In this document: piece by piece, positions 43,334 through 52,171 of the stretch | Layout: each line of letters starts with the position of its first letter | How positions within the stretch are numbered: the first letter of the stretch is position 1 | From: DASRBN01 sp035294305 | GTDB taxonomy: Bacteria > Chloroflexota > Ktedonobacteria > Ktedonobacterales > Ktedonobacteraceae | Length of the DNA stretch: 64,000 nt | Direction: 5' to 3' | NCBI GenBank assembly: GCA_035294305.1 | Contig: DATGLD010000030.1 | Coordinates: forward strand, 248,001-312,000 | Notes under the pieces: model-generated | The model's database searches: none | Seen by the model: only the letters and a program-made list of their open reading frames with translations | What the model was told of the DNA's origin: nothing | Made by a program: the position numbers and the translations under genes

Positions 43334-45739
43334 ATGGCTGTATCGATCCGAGATAATCTTTCTCCCATACAGACATCGCCGCAGCCGGTGGTGCGCAATG
43401 ACGTTGGGCACTCATCCTTCACGCTCACCATCGACGGTAAGACTGTGCAGGCCTACGAGAATCAGACACTGCTCAGCGTGGCAGTCGACAACGGCATTAC
43501 TGATATCCCGAATATGTGTAATGACGAAAAGTTGGAGCCGACCGCGACCTGCCGCATGTGCTTGGTGCATATTGAGGGTGTAAAACAACCCCTGCCATCC
43601 TGTACGACGCCCGCGCTTCCCGGCATGGTTGTGACGACAAAGTCAGATGAATTGTTCCATATTCGCCGCACAAACCTGGAGATGCTGCTCTCCGACCATA
43701 ATGCCTACTGCCAGCCTCCCTGCCAGGCGGATTGTCCAACGCATATCGACATTCCGGGCTACCTGGAACTCATCGCGAAAGGTTCGATGAAAGAGGCGGC
43801 GCGACTGGTCAAGGAAGTGCTGCCATTCCCATATATCCTGGGATTGACCTGCCCCGCTCCATGTCAGAAAGCCTGCCGGCGCGGACTGGTCGAAGAAGAA
43901 ATCGCTATCTGTCGCATGCATGGCCACGCTGCCGAAACCTGCCTGCTTGACCCGCCACACCCATTCGTAAAGGACCCGCCAACGGGTAAGAAGGTCGCCA
44001 TTATTGGCGCTGGTCCGGCAGGGCTCACCTGCGCCTACTATCTCGCGCTAAAAGGCCACTATTGCAAGGTATTTGACCAGCAGCCGCAGCCTGGCGGCCA
44101 GCTGCGCTATGGCATCCCCGAATATCGCCTGCAGAAAGACATGATGGACCGCGAAATCGATCATGTCTGGTCACTGGGCGTCGATGCGCAGTACAATGTC
44201 AGACTCGGTCGCGATTTTACCATTGACGACCTGTTTGCCCAGGGCTTTGATGCCATCTACCTCGGTATCGGAGCCTGGACCAGCAACAAACTGAATATGG
44301 AAGGCGAAGATGCCGAGGGATTCGTCAATGCCATTTCCTATCTTTCAGAGAAAGTGGAAGGCAAACCCGTGCCGGTGAAGGAAGGCGATGAGGTAGTGGT
44401 CTATGGCGGCGGATTTACCGCCTACGACTGCACTCGCACCTCGCTACGCCTGGGAGCGAAAGTGCATACCCTCTACTACCGCACACGCTCAGACATTACC
44501 GCGACCTTTGAAGAAGTTGAGGACGGCATCAACGAAGGTACCGACCTGCAAGTCCAGACCATGATCCAGAAAATCCTGGTCGAGGATGGCAAGGTCAAAG
44601 GCGTTCAATGCGTGAAAACAAAGCCTGGCGAACCCGATGCGCGTGGCCGGCGCCGTCCCGTACCGGTGCAAGGCTCGGAGTTCGTCATTAACTGCAACGC
44701 GGTTATTCCGGCAGTGGGTCAGGCCGTCCAGCAAGACGTGCTTGAGGACAAGTCCGGCGTCAAGTTCACCAAGCATGGCACCATTCAGACCAATCCGCAT
44801 AACTTTATGACGGATCGCGTGGGTGTCTTTGCCGGTGGTGATGCTCAGATGGGCGCGAAGACCATCATCGAATGTGTGGGGCAGGGCAAGCTCGGTGCTC
44901 GCTCTATCCACGCTTACCTCAGCGGTGAAGATATGAAAGAAGTCGCCCGTCGCCTGGAGCTGGAAGAGCGCCATCCCGATCTCTTCGATATTGTGCCCTA
45001 CAAGCCCGTCGAGCCAAAAGTAAAGATGCCGATGCTGCCTTACGAGGATCGCAAGCGCAACTTCAGAATCATCGAGATGGGCTATATGCAGGAACAGGCG
45101 GAACGCGAGGCGGCGCGTTGCTTGCAGTGCGCGTGCCCTGCCGCTGGGCAGTGCGACTTGCAAAAGTACAGTATCGAGCATGGCCTGGCGGATAATCGCT
45201 TCCACGATGGTGAGCCAACAGACTATCACGACTATGATATGGACCTGTCGCACAGCTTCATCCTGCGCGATCCTAACAAGTGCATCAACTGTACGCAGTG
45301 CGTGCGTGTCTGCCATGATGTGATTGGCCCCGACTGCTATGGCATGTTCGGCAAGGGCTTCGACACCATCGTATCCACGCCGTTCAACGTCAGCTTGCAC
45401 GATACCGATTGCGTCTCCTGTGGGGCATGCGTACAGGTCTGCCCCACCGGCTCCTTGATGATGGCCGAGCGTTACCTCAAACGCTACGCCTTCGCGCTGG
45501 ATCGCTGCATCTTCTGTGGCGACTGCGTAGAGGTCTGCCCTCACGGAGCATTGGGCGAGACACCGAATTTCGAGCTGTCGTTCTTCAATCGCTTCGGTCC
45601 CGATGTCACGCTTGACAAAGGCGACCTGGCGACTGCGCCAGATTACCTGGTGCGCCAGCGCCTGCCGCGCAGCAAGAAGAACCTGCCCGTAATGAGTCCC
45701 CTGGTGCGCCCACTGCCACCGCGCGGCATCAGGGAATAG
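43334..45739 (+). CDS. NuoG N-domain/GltD-like flavin oxidoreductase/ferredoxin fusion
   Basis: 801 residues from ATG 43334 (AAAGAGGA upstream; a GTG-type start at 43295 is weaker). Residues about 20-110 are a plant-type [2Fe-2S] domain with Cys62, 73 and 76 as in NuoG. A cysteine-rich linker follows (QPPCQADCPTHIDIPG, CPAPCQKACRRGL), then a GltD/NfnB-like domain with FAD motif VAIIGAGPAGLTCAYYL and second Rossmann motif VVVYGGGFTAYDC. The C-terminus has several [4Fe-4S] motifs: CLQCACPAAGQC, CINCTQCVRVC, CVSCGACVQVCP, CIFCGDCVEVCP. Probably the NAD(P)-flavin module and electron wire of the complex formed with the preceding three genes. Confidence 0.85.
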   Translation: MAVSIRDNLSPIQTSPQPVVRNDVGHSSFTLTIDGKTVQAYENQTLLSVAVDNGITDIPNMCNDEKLEPTATCRMCLVHIEGVKQPLPSCTTPALPGMVVTTKSDELFHIRRTNLEMLLSDHNAYCQPPCQADCPTHIDIPGYLELIAKGSMKEAARLVKEVLPFPYILGLTCPAPCQKACRRGLVEEEIAICRMHGHAAETCLLDPPHPFVKDPPTGKKVAIIGAGPAGLTCAYYLALKGHYCKVFDQQPQPGGQLRYGIPEYRLQKDMMDREIDHVWSLGVDAQYNVRLGRDFTIDDLFAQGFDAIYLGIGAWTSNKLNMEGEDAEGFVNAISYLSEKVEGKPVPVKEGDEVVVYGGGFTAYDCTRTSLRLGAKVHTLYYRTRSDITATFEEVEDGINEGTDLQVQTMIQKILVEDGKVKGVQCVKTKPGEPDARGRRRPVPVQGSEFVINCNAVIPAVGQAVQQDVLEDKSGVKFTKHGTIQTNPHNFMTDRVGVFAGGDAQMGAKTIIECVGQGKLGARSIHAYLSGEDMKEVARRLELEERHPDLFDIVPYKPVEPKVKMPMLPYEDRKRNFRIIEMGYMQEQAEREAARCLQCACPAAGQCDLQKYSIEHGLADNRFHDGEPTDYHDYDMDLSHSFILRDPNKCINCTQCVRVCHDVIGPDCYGMFGKGFDTIVSTPFNVSLHDTDCVSCGACVQVCPTGSLMMAERYLKRYAFALDRCIFCGDCVEVCPHGALGETPNFELSFFNRFGPDVTLDKGDLATAPDYLVRQRLPRSKKNLPVMSPLVRPLPPRGIRE

Positions 45740-45781
45740 CCATGAACCATGTGAGTCATCCAAATTGAGGAATAGGCAAGA

Positions 45782-45813
45782 GGGGAGGGCGACCCCTGGT
45801 GGTCGCCCTCCCC
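45782..45813. repeat. 13-bp perfect hairpin of the GGTCGCCC family
   Basis: GGGGAGGGCGACC (45782-45794) pairs with GGTCGCCCTCCCC (45801-45813) around CCTGGT. It lies 42 bases after the stop of the redox operon and may end its transcript. Confidence 0.75.
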
Positions 45814-45937
45814 ATGCTCATCACTATTCGAAATGGCTCATGTTTGTTCGTATGCTCTTCATCTTCTCTCCTTACTTCGTGTTACAATTAGAACAGTCAA
45901 TCATACATATCCATTAAGCAACTGAAGGAGCGATTCT

Positions 45938-47323
45938 ATGGCTGGCCGGCGAACATTGCAGTTCCCGCGCGGATTTTTGTGGGGCACGGCGTCTTCGTCG
46001 TATCAATGTGAGGGCGGCAATACGAACGATCAATGGTATCGCTGGGAGCAACAGGGGCATATTCTTACCAGAGAATATGCTGGAGACGCCTGCGATTGGT
46101 GGCACAACGCGGAAAGCGATTTTGAGTGGGCCGAGCAGATGGAAAACAACGCTCTGCGCCTGAGCATCGAATGGAGCCGCGTTGAGCCGCGGGAGGGGCA
46201 GTGGGATAGCGCCGCCATCGACCGTTACCGGCAAATGCTCGCAGATTTGCGCCGCCGCCATATGAAACCATTCGTCACCCTGCATCACTTCACTGACCCG
46301 TTGTGGTTTGCCGACCGCGGCGGTTTTGCCAACGAGGGCAACATTTTTTATTTCATCCGCTACGCCACCTATGTCGTACAGTCGCTGCAAGACCTGTGCG
46401 ACTTCTGGCTCACCATCAACGAACCGAACGTCTACGCTTTTCTGGGCTACGTACTTGGCTCCTATCCTCCAGGCGAGCATAATATTGGTCTCGCTCTGCG
46501 TGTTTTGCGCAACCTGGTGCAGGCTCACGTCGAGGCATTCTATGCCATTCGCCGCGTGCAGCCACAGTCCGAAATTGGCTATTGCCTCGATTACCGCCTC
46601 TTCGATCCGGCCAGCATTTTTTCGCTGCTCGATATGCTTGTTGCCGGTGCTCATGATGAGTTTTTCAACTGGGCAGCATTAGAGGCAGCCGAGACCGGTC
46701 GCTTTCCGTTTCCCCTGAAAATGATGCTGCCACCTGTCCCGCATGCATCCGGCACACGTGATTACCATGGTGTGAACTATTACACCCGCGATATCGTGCG
46801 CTTCGACCCCACACGACCGGCGGCTTTTTTCGCGCGTCGCTACGTGAAGCCCGGCGCGAAGCAGAATGACCCCGGCTTAGAAGGAAACTTCGGCGAAATT
46901 TATCCAGAGGGCCTTTATCGCATCTTGAAAGATGTCTACCGGCGCACGCGAGGCAACAAGCCGCTCTACGTTACTGAGAACGGCTTCAGCGACACACTCG
47001 ATGATCGCCGTCCAAGGGCCATCCTTGAACATCTTGCTATGGTACATCGGGCCATCGGCGAGGGTATACCCGTGCGGGGCTATTTTCACTGGACACTGGT
47101 CGATAACTTCGAGTGGACCGAGGGCTGGGGAGCGCGCTTTGGCCTGATCGAACTCGACCCTCGCACACAGAGGCGCGCACCGAGGCCGAGCGCGAGCATG
47201 TTTGGAGAAATCTGCCGTGCCAATGCCATCACCGAAAGCATCGTCGAGCGCTATGCGCCCGAAGCCATGGGTTTCATTTTTCCCCAAACCAATTCCGAAC
47301 TGGCAAGGAGCGCCAGCGTGTAA
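45938..47323 (+). CDS. Glycoside hydrolase family 1 (beta-glycosidase)
   Basis: 461 residues, usual length; GAAGGAG before ATG. The start FPRGFLWGTASSSYQCEGG is the GH1 N-terminal signature. Acid/base Glu162 lies in LTINEPNVY, and nucleophile Glu347 in YVTENGFSD. HHFTDPLWF supplies the conserved active-site histidine, and the C-terminal GYFHWTLVDNFEWTEGWGARFGL gives the aglycone-side tryptophans. Retaining exo-hydrolysis of beta-linked glucose or galactose is likely. No signal peptide, so it is probably cytoplasmic. No phospho-beta-glucosidase-specific residues are evident and no transporter is adjacent. Confidence 0.93.
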   Translation: MAGRRTLQFPRGFLWGTASSSYQCEGGNTNDQWYRWEQQGHILTREYAGDACDWWHNAESDFEWAEQMENNALRLSIEWSRVEPREGQWDSAAIDRYRQMLADLRRRHMKPFVTLHHFTDPLWFADRGGFANEGNIFYFIRYATYVVQSLQDLCDFWLTINEPNVYAFLGYVLGSYPPGEHNIGLALRVLRNLVQAHVEAFYAIRRVQPQSEIGYCLDYRLFDPASIFSLLDMLVAGAHDEFFNWAALEAAETGRFPFPLKMMLPPVPHASGTRDYHGVNYYTRDIVRFDPTRPAAFFARRYVKPGAKQNDPGLEGNFGEIYPEGLYRILKDVYRRTRGNKPLYVTENGFSDTLDDRRPRAILEHLAMVHRAIGEGIPVRGYFHWTLVDNFEWTEGWGARFGLIELDPRTQRRAPRPSASMFGEICRANAITESIVERYAPEAMGFIFPQTNSELARSASV

Positions 47324-47438
47324 GATTTCGTTGTCTCATACAGGTGACCGGCGCTTCCTATACCGAAGATGCTCCATGAGCAGGTAGGAGCGTACCGCGT
47401 GCTGGATGAATCCGCACTCTACTGTCGCTCGCCGATCT

Positions 47439-47678
47439 CTAGACAATAGCGCGTCTCTGTTTCACGTCACTGAGCCTCTGGCGGACCCCAGCTCTATCTA
47501 GTTCGTCGATTTGAGCATGTGCCGCCTTGTTGAGCCAGGAGCCGAAAGTGATAAAGAAGTTACCTAGCTCACCTACAAGGGACCATGTCAGGGAAGGATA
47601 GGCCTTCCTCCATTGTTGCCAAAGACTCTCATACGCTTCTCGCCGCATTTTTTCATAGTGATAAGGATAGAGATGCAT
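47439..47678 (-). CDS. Small hypothetical protein
   Basis: 79 residues with AAAGGAG 8 bases before the ATG. No known domain; tryptophan- and tyrosine-rich N-terminal half (YESLWQQWRKAYPSLTW) followed by a hydrophobic stretch (LVGELGNFFITFGSWL) and a charged helix. The clear ribosome binding site and a perfect inverted repeat in front of it suggest a genuine regulated gene. Confidence 0.65.
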   Translation of the reverse strand: MHLYPYHYEKMRREAYESLWQQWRKAYPSLTWSLVGELGNFFITFGSWLNKAAHAQIDELDRAGVRQRLSDVKQRRAIV

Positions 47679-47744
47679 GCTCTTGCTCCTTTCTCATCCC
47701 AGCAACTCACTATCTCTTTACTGCTCAGCTCTTAAGATCCGAAT

Positions 47745-47796
47745 ATAGATAGCAATCTGCTATACTTGCTATTGCAGATTGCTATCTATTTGTCAA
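47745..47796 (-). promoter_or_regulatory. Operator-like perfect 16-bp inverted repeat overlapping a -35 box
   Basis: ATAGATAGCAATCTGC (47745-47760) pairs exactly with GCAGATTGCTATCTAT (47774-47789), with a 13-base spacer. On the minus strand a TTGACA -35 hexamer (47796-47791) sits just before the upstream arm, and the spacer contains weak -10 candidates. It lies about 70-120 bases before the small gene at 47439-47678. It looks like a repressor binding site. The regulator is unknown. Confidence 0.55.
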
Positions 47797-47871
47797 TAGG
47801 TAAAAGCAGAATAAGGGAGTCTATGCTGGCTCAAAAATGGGTTTGCAGGAATAAAAAGATTGCAGGGTCGT

Positions 47872-48501
47872 TTAATGTTCCACAAATCGCAGCACATATG
47901 GGATGCTATGCCCGCTTTCCCTATATGCCGGGGTGCCGGCGGGGGCAGGTGGCAATTGCAATTGCTGCTCCATCGTTTCTTTGAGCAAATCAGTGGCCTT
48001 GATGTGCGCCAGTTCGTTCAGCGCGGCACGGTCAATTGCGTTGGCCGACCGTTCGGCGCGCTCGCTGGAGAAGCGTGCCCATGCCTCAGCCAACCAGAGA
48101 CTGGCGCGGATGCGTTCGCGCGTTGCTTCCAGCTTTTCGGCATTCTCAGAACTCCCGGTGCCCTTGCTCCAGGGTCGCCATATGCGCCAGGCACGTGAGA
48201 AATGCACCATACTGGCACCAGGCCTGGAACGCGCAAGTTGCAAGACGCCTGATGCCAATTCGAGCCATCCCCATGCCCTTGCCTCAGCAAATGTCAACGT
48301 AGCGAACCGCGAACTATTGGCGCTACCTGTTGCCTCACCTCTACCGGTGATAGGTAAATCTCCACTCACGCCTTTTAACTTTGTGCGCGCAGAAAATACT
48401 AACCCCTGGGCATCTTCTGTCTTGCCATACAGGCTAAGCTGTATGGCTTCCTGAGCGCCTGCTACCGCATTGTTGAAAATCGAAAGTGTCATATCGGCCA
48501 T
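47872..48501 (-). CDS. Hypothetical helical protein
   Basis: 209 residues from ATG 48501; no strong ribosome binding site. The reading frame has balanced composition and amphipathic helices with tryptophans (EARAWGWLELASGVLQLARSRPG, IRASLWLAEAWARFSSERAERSANAIDRAALNELAHIKATDLL). No recognised domain. A 183-codon frame on the opposite strand has a composition rich in serine and cysteine and reads as its shadow. Identity uncertain. Confidence 0.55.
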   Translation of the reverse strand: MADMTLSIFNNAVAGAQEAIQLSLYGKTEDAQGLVFSARTKLKGVSGDLPITGRGEATGSANSSRFATLTFAEARAWGWLELASGVLQLARSRPGASMVHFSRAWRIWRPWSKGTGSSENAEKLEATRERIRASLWLAEAWARFSSERAERSANAIDRAALNELAHIKATDLLKETMEQQLQLPPAPAGTPAYRESGHSIPYVLRFVEH

Positions 48502-48547
48502 AATTTATCTTATTTAAGGTACCGGACATTAATGCAAAGCAACTGCC

Positions 48548-48787
48548 TCAATGCTCAGCCTCTTGCAATACAGCTGTCAGGAGCAGGCGATCAGGGCAAT
48601 GCTGGGGAAATTTCTTTGCGTAACATACCAGGCAATAATCTCCAACCAGCTCCTCATCGTCGCCCGTTCCATAGTAGGTGATGGTATGTGGTGGGCAGGC
48701 GTAGTGGCCGCAAGGAAGCAGAACGGCTTCTCTATCATGCGGCAGCCGGTGCGGGAACTGCTCGATATAGCATACAGGTGTACTCAT
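48548..48787 (-). CDS. Small cysteine/histidine-rich protein
   Basis: 79 residues from ATG 48787, with AGAGGA 6 bases upstream; the open frame extends further back to 48907 without a better start. Pairs of cysteines and histidines (LPCGHYACPPHTITYYG, DYCLVCYAKKFPQHCPDRL) suggest a metal-binding zinc ribbon or RING-like fold. No function assigned. Confidence 0.65.
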   Translation of the reverse strand: MSTPVCYIEQFPHRLPHDREAVLLPCGHYACPPHTITYYGTGDDEELVGDYCLVCYAKKFPQHCPDRLLLTAVLQEAEH

Positions 48788-49150
48788 CACTTTTCCTCTT
48801 AATCTAGCAGCAAATAAACTGGGGAAGATGCATTTCCTCTTCTTCAGGACTGCCTGCATGATAGCGCTCTCTCGCAGGCGTGTCAAGGTGAGGATTCTGA
48901 CATCCACTCATAACTCGGGGTGCAGGGGTTTCACCCCTGCCGGGGTGCGGGGTGTCCCCGCTTGCTTCCCCTCCCGTCCTGACGGGCCGTAGGCCCGCTG
49001 CAAGAATTATGAGTGGATGGCAGGAGGATTACAATGTTTTGTTCCGCCCGCTTGTCATGCAGTACCATAACATGCTACACTCTCTATAAGGGATAGAGTA
49101 TGTAACAGTTCTATATCCACCATAAAATTCAGTAGTGCGAGGTGGTCGTT
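48788..49150. other. Intergenic region with repeat element and candidate promoter
   Basis: Contains a GC-rich segment at 48918-48965 (GGGGTGCAGGGGTTTCACCC, then CTGCCGGGG...GTCCCCG) resembling the intergenic repeats. A candidate promoter for the BON-domain gene is listed separately. No gene. Confidence 0.5.
49052..49081 (+). promoter_or_regulatory. Candidate promoter of the PRC/BON-like gene
   Basis: TTGTCA (49052-49057) and TACACT (49076-49081) with an 18-base spacer, 70 bases before the ATG at 49151. Confidence 0.4.
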
Positions 49151-50152
49151 ATGATTAAACCTGGTTCAATCGCCGAAATGCAGAAATTTATTTTCGGCAC
49201 GCAGATATTTTGTTCCGATGGTGAGGATGGCTCGCTGGTTCAGGTAATTTTCGATCCTGCTACGCGGCGTCTGACGCACATAGGCGCGCGGCGGGGACGT
49301 TTCTTCGGGAAAACTCACCTTGTTTCGTTTGAGCATGTCGTTAATGCCTCTGGCGAGGCCATAACGCTCGATCTCAGTCTTGCCGACCTTGCTTCCGTAG
49401 GCGCTACAGGAGTTAGTGGAGCACTCCTCGAAAGCAAGAGCGTTGTAGAGCTTGCGGATTCCTCAAGTAAAGGTTCGCTGCTGCTTGTTGCCGTGCGGCC
49501 TGCGAGCGGGGAACTGGCCTATCTTGTGGCCCACAGTCTCCGCCCTGGGCAAGATACACTGTTTTACGAGAAATATATTGGCTCAATAGAAGCCGGGCAT
49601 GTGATGGTGACAATTCCAGAAGAGGTGCTGCAAAGCCTACCACCTTACCGGCCTGATGACGTACTCCAGCGCGAGGTAGAGGCCATTCTGTTCGATTTTA
49701 CGCCGTTGCACGTTGACCTGAAGGCCATCAGTATTCATGTGCTGGACAGCGTCCTTTATCTGGATGGCAACATCTCCAGTTCGCTGAAACGTGACATCGT
49801 GACCGATCAGGTATCGGGCGTACAGGGCCTCCTGGAGATCAAGAACAACCTGGTTGCCGACGATATGCTGGCGGCTGGCCTGGCAAGAGCATTGGGCCAG
49901 GACCCGGCCACGCGCGATCTGCCGATAGGTGTCTACCCGCGCCTTGGAGTCGTGCGTCTGAGTGGAGCCGTCCATACCGGCCAGCAGAAAGTGGCTGCCG
50001 GAGAAATCGCAAAGAACTATCCAGGCGTGCGTTCGGTAATCAACGACCTGGTGATTGACCCCAATGCCGAACTACTGAACGTCATGTCGGCGCCCGAAGG
50101 CGGCGATGCGAAAGATAAGGTGCCTGGGAAATACGTCAGGCATACGAAGTAG
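49151..50152 (+). CDS. PRC-barrel-like protein with two BON-like domains
   Basis: 333 residues from ATG 49151, with GAGGTGG upstream (a GTG at 49142 is possible). The N-terminal about 65 residues (KFIFGTQIFCSDGEDGSLVQVIFDPATRRLTHIGARR) resemble a PRC-barrel fold. A second such segment follows (SSKGSLLLVAVRPASGELAYLVAHS). The C-terminal half has two segments matching BON domains: VDLKAISIHVLDSVLYLDGNISS...VSGVQGLLEIKNNLV and LPIGVYPRLGVVRLSGAVHT...YPGVRSVINDLVI. No signal peptide or membrane segment. BON domains often bind membranes or other proteins; the specific role is unknown. Confidence 0.7.
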   Translation: MIKPGSIAEMQKFIFGTQIFCSDGEDGSLVQVIFDPATRRLTHIGARRGRFFGKTHLVSFEHVVNASGEAITLDLSLADLASVGATGVSGALLESKSVVELADSSSKGSLLLVAVRPASGELAYLVAHSLRPGQDTLFYEKYIGSIEAGHVMVTIPEEVLQSLPPYRPDDVLQREVEAILFDFTPLHVDLKAISIHVLDSVLYLDGNISSSLKRDIVTDQVSGVQGLLEIKNNLVADDMLAAGLARALGQDPATRDLPIGVYPRLGVVRLSGAVHTGQQKVAAGEIAKNYPGVRSVINDLVIDPNAELLNVMSAPEGGDAKDKVPGKYVRHTK

Positions 50153-50540
50153 TGGCGATTCCTTTGGGGATGACCACAGGCATATTCCTGTATGCGAGGT
50201 CATCCCTCATTTCTCCTTTACTGCCACTGGCAAACTGGTTCATAGCTACCTTGCGCCAACTTCTCCTGCCTCATCTGGCGCGCCAGATTTGAGCTTCTAG
50301 TGGGATTTTGTCGTCGTTGCCTGACCGCTCTGTAGCGCTCTGAGATGTTCTATCTCCTCAAGGTATGGAATCGCCTCCTGCTTCCCAGAAGAATCCCTCG
50401 CGTTCCTAAGAGTACGCGGCCACCTCGGGTTCTGAGAGCTTCTGCGCAAGTTGACAGAATCTCAGCTAAAGAGTATCATCGAATGAAGTACGAAGCTACC
50501 GTTGTCAATTTTACACCCATAGAAGTCGGACTGAAGATAC
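50153..50540. other. Intergenic region with a terminator-like hairpin and a palindrome
   Basis: GGGATGACC (50167-50175) pairs with GGTCATCCC (50198-50206) with an ACAGG/CCTGT pair inside it, followed by TCATTTCTCCTTT; a likely transcript end. A perfect 16-bp palindrome ATCTGGCGCGCCAGAT lies at 50273-50288. A 90-codon frame at 50345 overlaps the AAA gene and has no support. Confidence 0.5.
50167..50206 (+). terminator. Terminator-like hairpin after the BON-domain gene
   Basis: 9-bp outer stem GGGATGACC/GGTCATCCC plus inner ACAGG/CCTGT, starting 15 bases after the stop codon, followed by a pyrimidine-rich tail. Confidence 0.55.
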
Positions 50541-52037
50541 ATGATGGAGAGTTTAGATCAGCACAAAACCGCCGAACAAGAATTGCCCTCTTCTACAGAC
50601 ACGATCGATGCCAATGAACTGAAAGATGTTGATGCCGCGAAGTCAGGTGCTGAAGCAATGGCAAGACCGGGACCTACCCAGAAGCGCGAGATTGCTGCCC
50701 AGGCGCTGAGAACACTCTGGTTCGAGTTTCAGCTTGAGGGTGAACCGTTGATTTTCCCCTCACCCGTTGGGGGAAGGATGCAGATTGAACATCATCCTAT
50801 GCTGCTCAACCGGCTTGTAGAAGTGGACAGGGAGCAGGAGAAGCCGCGCCCCGGCCAACTCAAGAATTGGAGGAGACTTCCCGCGCCAGAATATGCTGCG
50901 GGCATCGCGGCAATCGGTGAAGTCAGTACCATCTTGAAGGCAGACCTGATCCAACCGGCGGAAATTGGCGATACAGGCACAATACCTGCCGCTCCCTATA
51001 GCTGGGTGTACTATATTTTCGAGGATGGTTGGAAAGCTCTCTCCGTCTACTTCGAGACCGATGGGAATGAGACTGCCGCGCTGGCCGCTGTTCCCATGGG
51101 ACGCCAGGATGATTGGTTGGCCTTTCTCAAGCACCTGGATGATCTGCACAAGTCCTACTGGATTAAAGATCACTATGGCCGTATAGAGATTATCGGCGGC
51201 GATAGCGATCTCGTGGATTCAATTAAAGCTGCCACATATGATGACCTGGTGCTACCGGAGGGAACGTTACTGCAGATAAAGGCACAGCGCCACATCTTTG
51301 ACAAAGCGGTCTTAAGTCGATATGAAGCCCTGCACATGCCGCGCTTGCGCAAGGTCCTACTCTTCGGACCATCCGGCACGGGCAAGACGACGCTTCTGAG
51401 GGCGGAGGGCGCCTTTCATGCAAAGCAAGATGGCCTTGTCCTCTATGTTGCCTCAACTCCACCGGGGCGCAATGGCAGTCCCTGGCAGAATCTGGCCCAG
51501 GCGCTCAATGTGGCGGCGAAGTGCAGCCTGCCAACGCTCATCTTGCTTGAAGACTTTGAGGCATTTATCGTCAATCCACCTGACCTGCAGCAGGTTCTCA
51601 ACATGCTTGATGGCGTCGGGACGCCTGACAATCCCGCGGGAACATTGCTGCTGGCTACTACTAATGACCCTGAGAAGATCGACCAGCGCATTCGTGACCG
51701 CCCGGGCCGTATTGATGTCCTGATCGAGATGGGACTGATTGAAAACACCGAGCTTGCGGTGCGCTTCCTCAAGCATTTCCTAGGCGATTACTTTAACGAG
51801 GAAGAGCACGCCTCCGTTGCCTCACAGTTATTGAAGCAGCCGGGCAGCCATTTCCGCGAGGTATGTATCTCTGGCCTTATGCATGCGCTCGAAATGGGCC
51901 GTTCGGATGTGCTGAAGGAAGACCTGCTCTGGGCGCATGAGATGATTGTTACGGGCCGGGACCTTGCTTCTGAAGCGGAAAGATTCTCGCCCTCAATAGC
52001 GCGCAAACGCGGCAGCTACTTCGGCAAAAGTTCTTAG
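50541..52037 (+). CDS. AAA-family ATPase
   Basis: 498 residues; two consecutive ATG codons, weak ribosome binding site. The N-terminal about 250 residues are an unassigned domain. The ATPase core has Walker A LLFGPSGTGKTTLLRAEG (about residue 277), Walker B TLILLEDFEAF, sensor 1 LLLATTNDPEKI and the second region of homology RIRDRPGRIDVLIEMGLIE, as in classical AAA proteins such as FtsH or Cdc48. A helical lid follows. No protease domain or membrane segment. It is probably a soluble remodelling ATPase, with the substrate presumably selected by the unusual N-domain. Confidence 0.88.
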   Translation: MMESLDQHKTAEQELPSSTDTIDANELKDVDAAKSGAEAMARPGPTQKREIAAQALRTLWFEFQLEGEPLIFPSPVGGRMQIEHHPMLLNRLVEVDREQEKPRPGQLKNWRRLPAPEYAAGIAAIGEVSTILKADLIQPAEIGDTGTIPAAPYSWVYYIFEDGWKALSVYFETDGNETAALAAVPMGRQDDWLAFLKHLDDLHKSYWIKDHYGRIEIIGGDSDLVDSIKAATYDDLVLPEGTLLQIKAQRHIFDKAVLSRYEALHMPRLRKVLLFGPSGTGKTTLLRAEGAFHAKQDGLVLYVASTPPGRNGSPWQNLAQALNVAAKCSLPTLILLEDFEAFIVNPPDLQQVLNMLDGVGTPDNPAGTLLLATTNDPEKIDQRIRDRPGRIDVLIEMGLIENTELAVRFLKHFLGDYFNEEEHASVASQLLKQPGSHFREVCISGLMHALEMGRSDVLKEDLLWAHEMIVTGRDLASEAERFSPSIARKRGSYFGKSS

Positions 52038-52171
52038 TGTTGCGTGCTATCAATCTGCTGGTTGCCAGGCTTTGAGGGCGTATACTGTAGATTTTCTCGG
52101 CGGAAAACCAGCGGACAGGCCCACAAAGCCCTTTTTGTGTACTTTCCTGCCAGCATGATCGGCCTCAATGA

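Noticed and set aside
44489..45763. 424-codon minus-strand frame inside the GltD-like fusion gene
   Set aside because: Composition is typical of an antisense shadow; the plus strand carries clear Fe-S and flavin motifs throughout.
47758..47790. Possible CRISPR-like or transposon terminal repeat
   Set aside because: A single inverted repeat without spacers, target duplication or transposase; an operator explains it better.
47903..48454. 183-codon plus-strand frame opposite the hypothetical gene
   Set aside because: Serine- and cysteine-heavy composition of a shadow frame; the minus-strand frame is longer and more protein-like.
50345..50617. 90-codon frame upstream of the AAA gene
   Set aside because: Overlaps the AAA start, arginine-rich, no ribosome binding site or domain.
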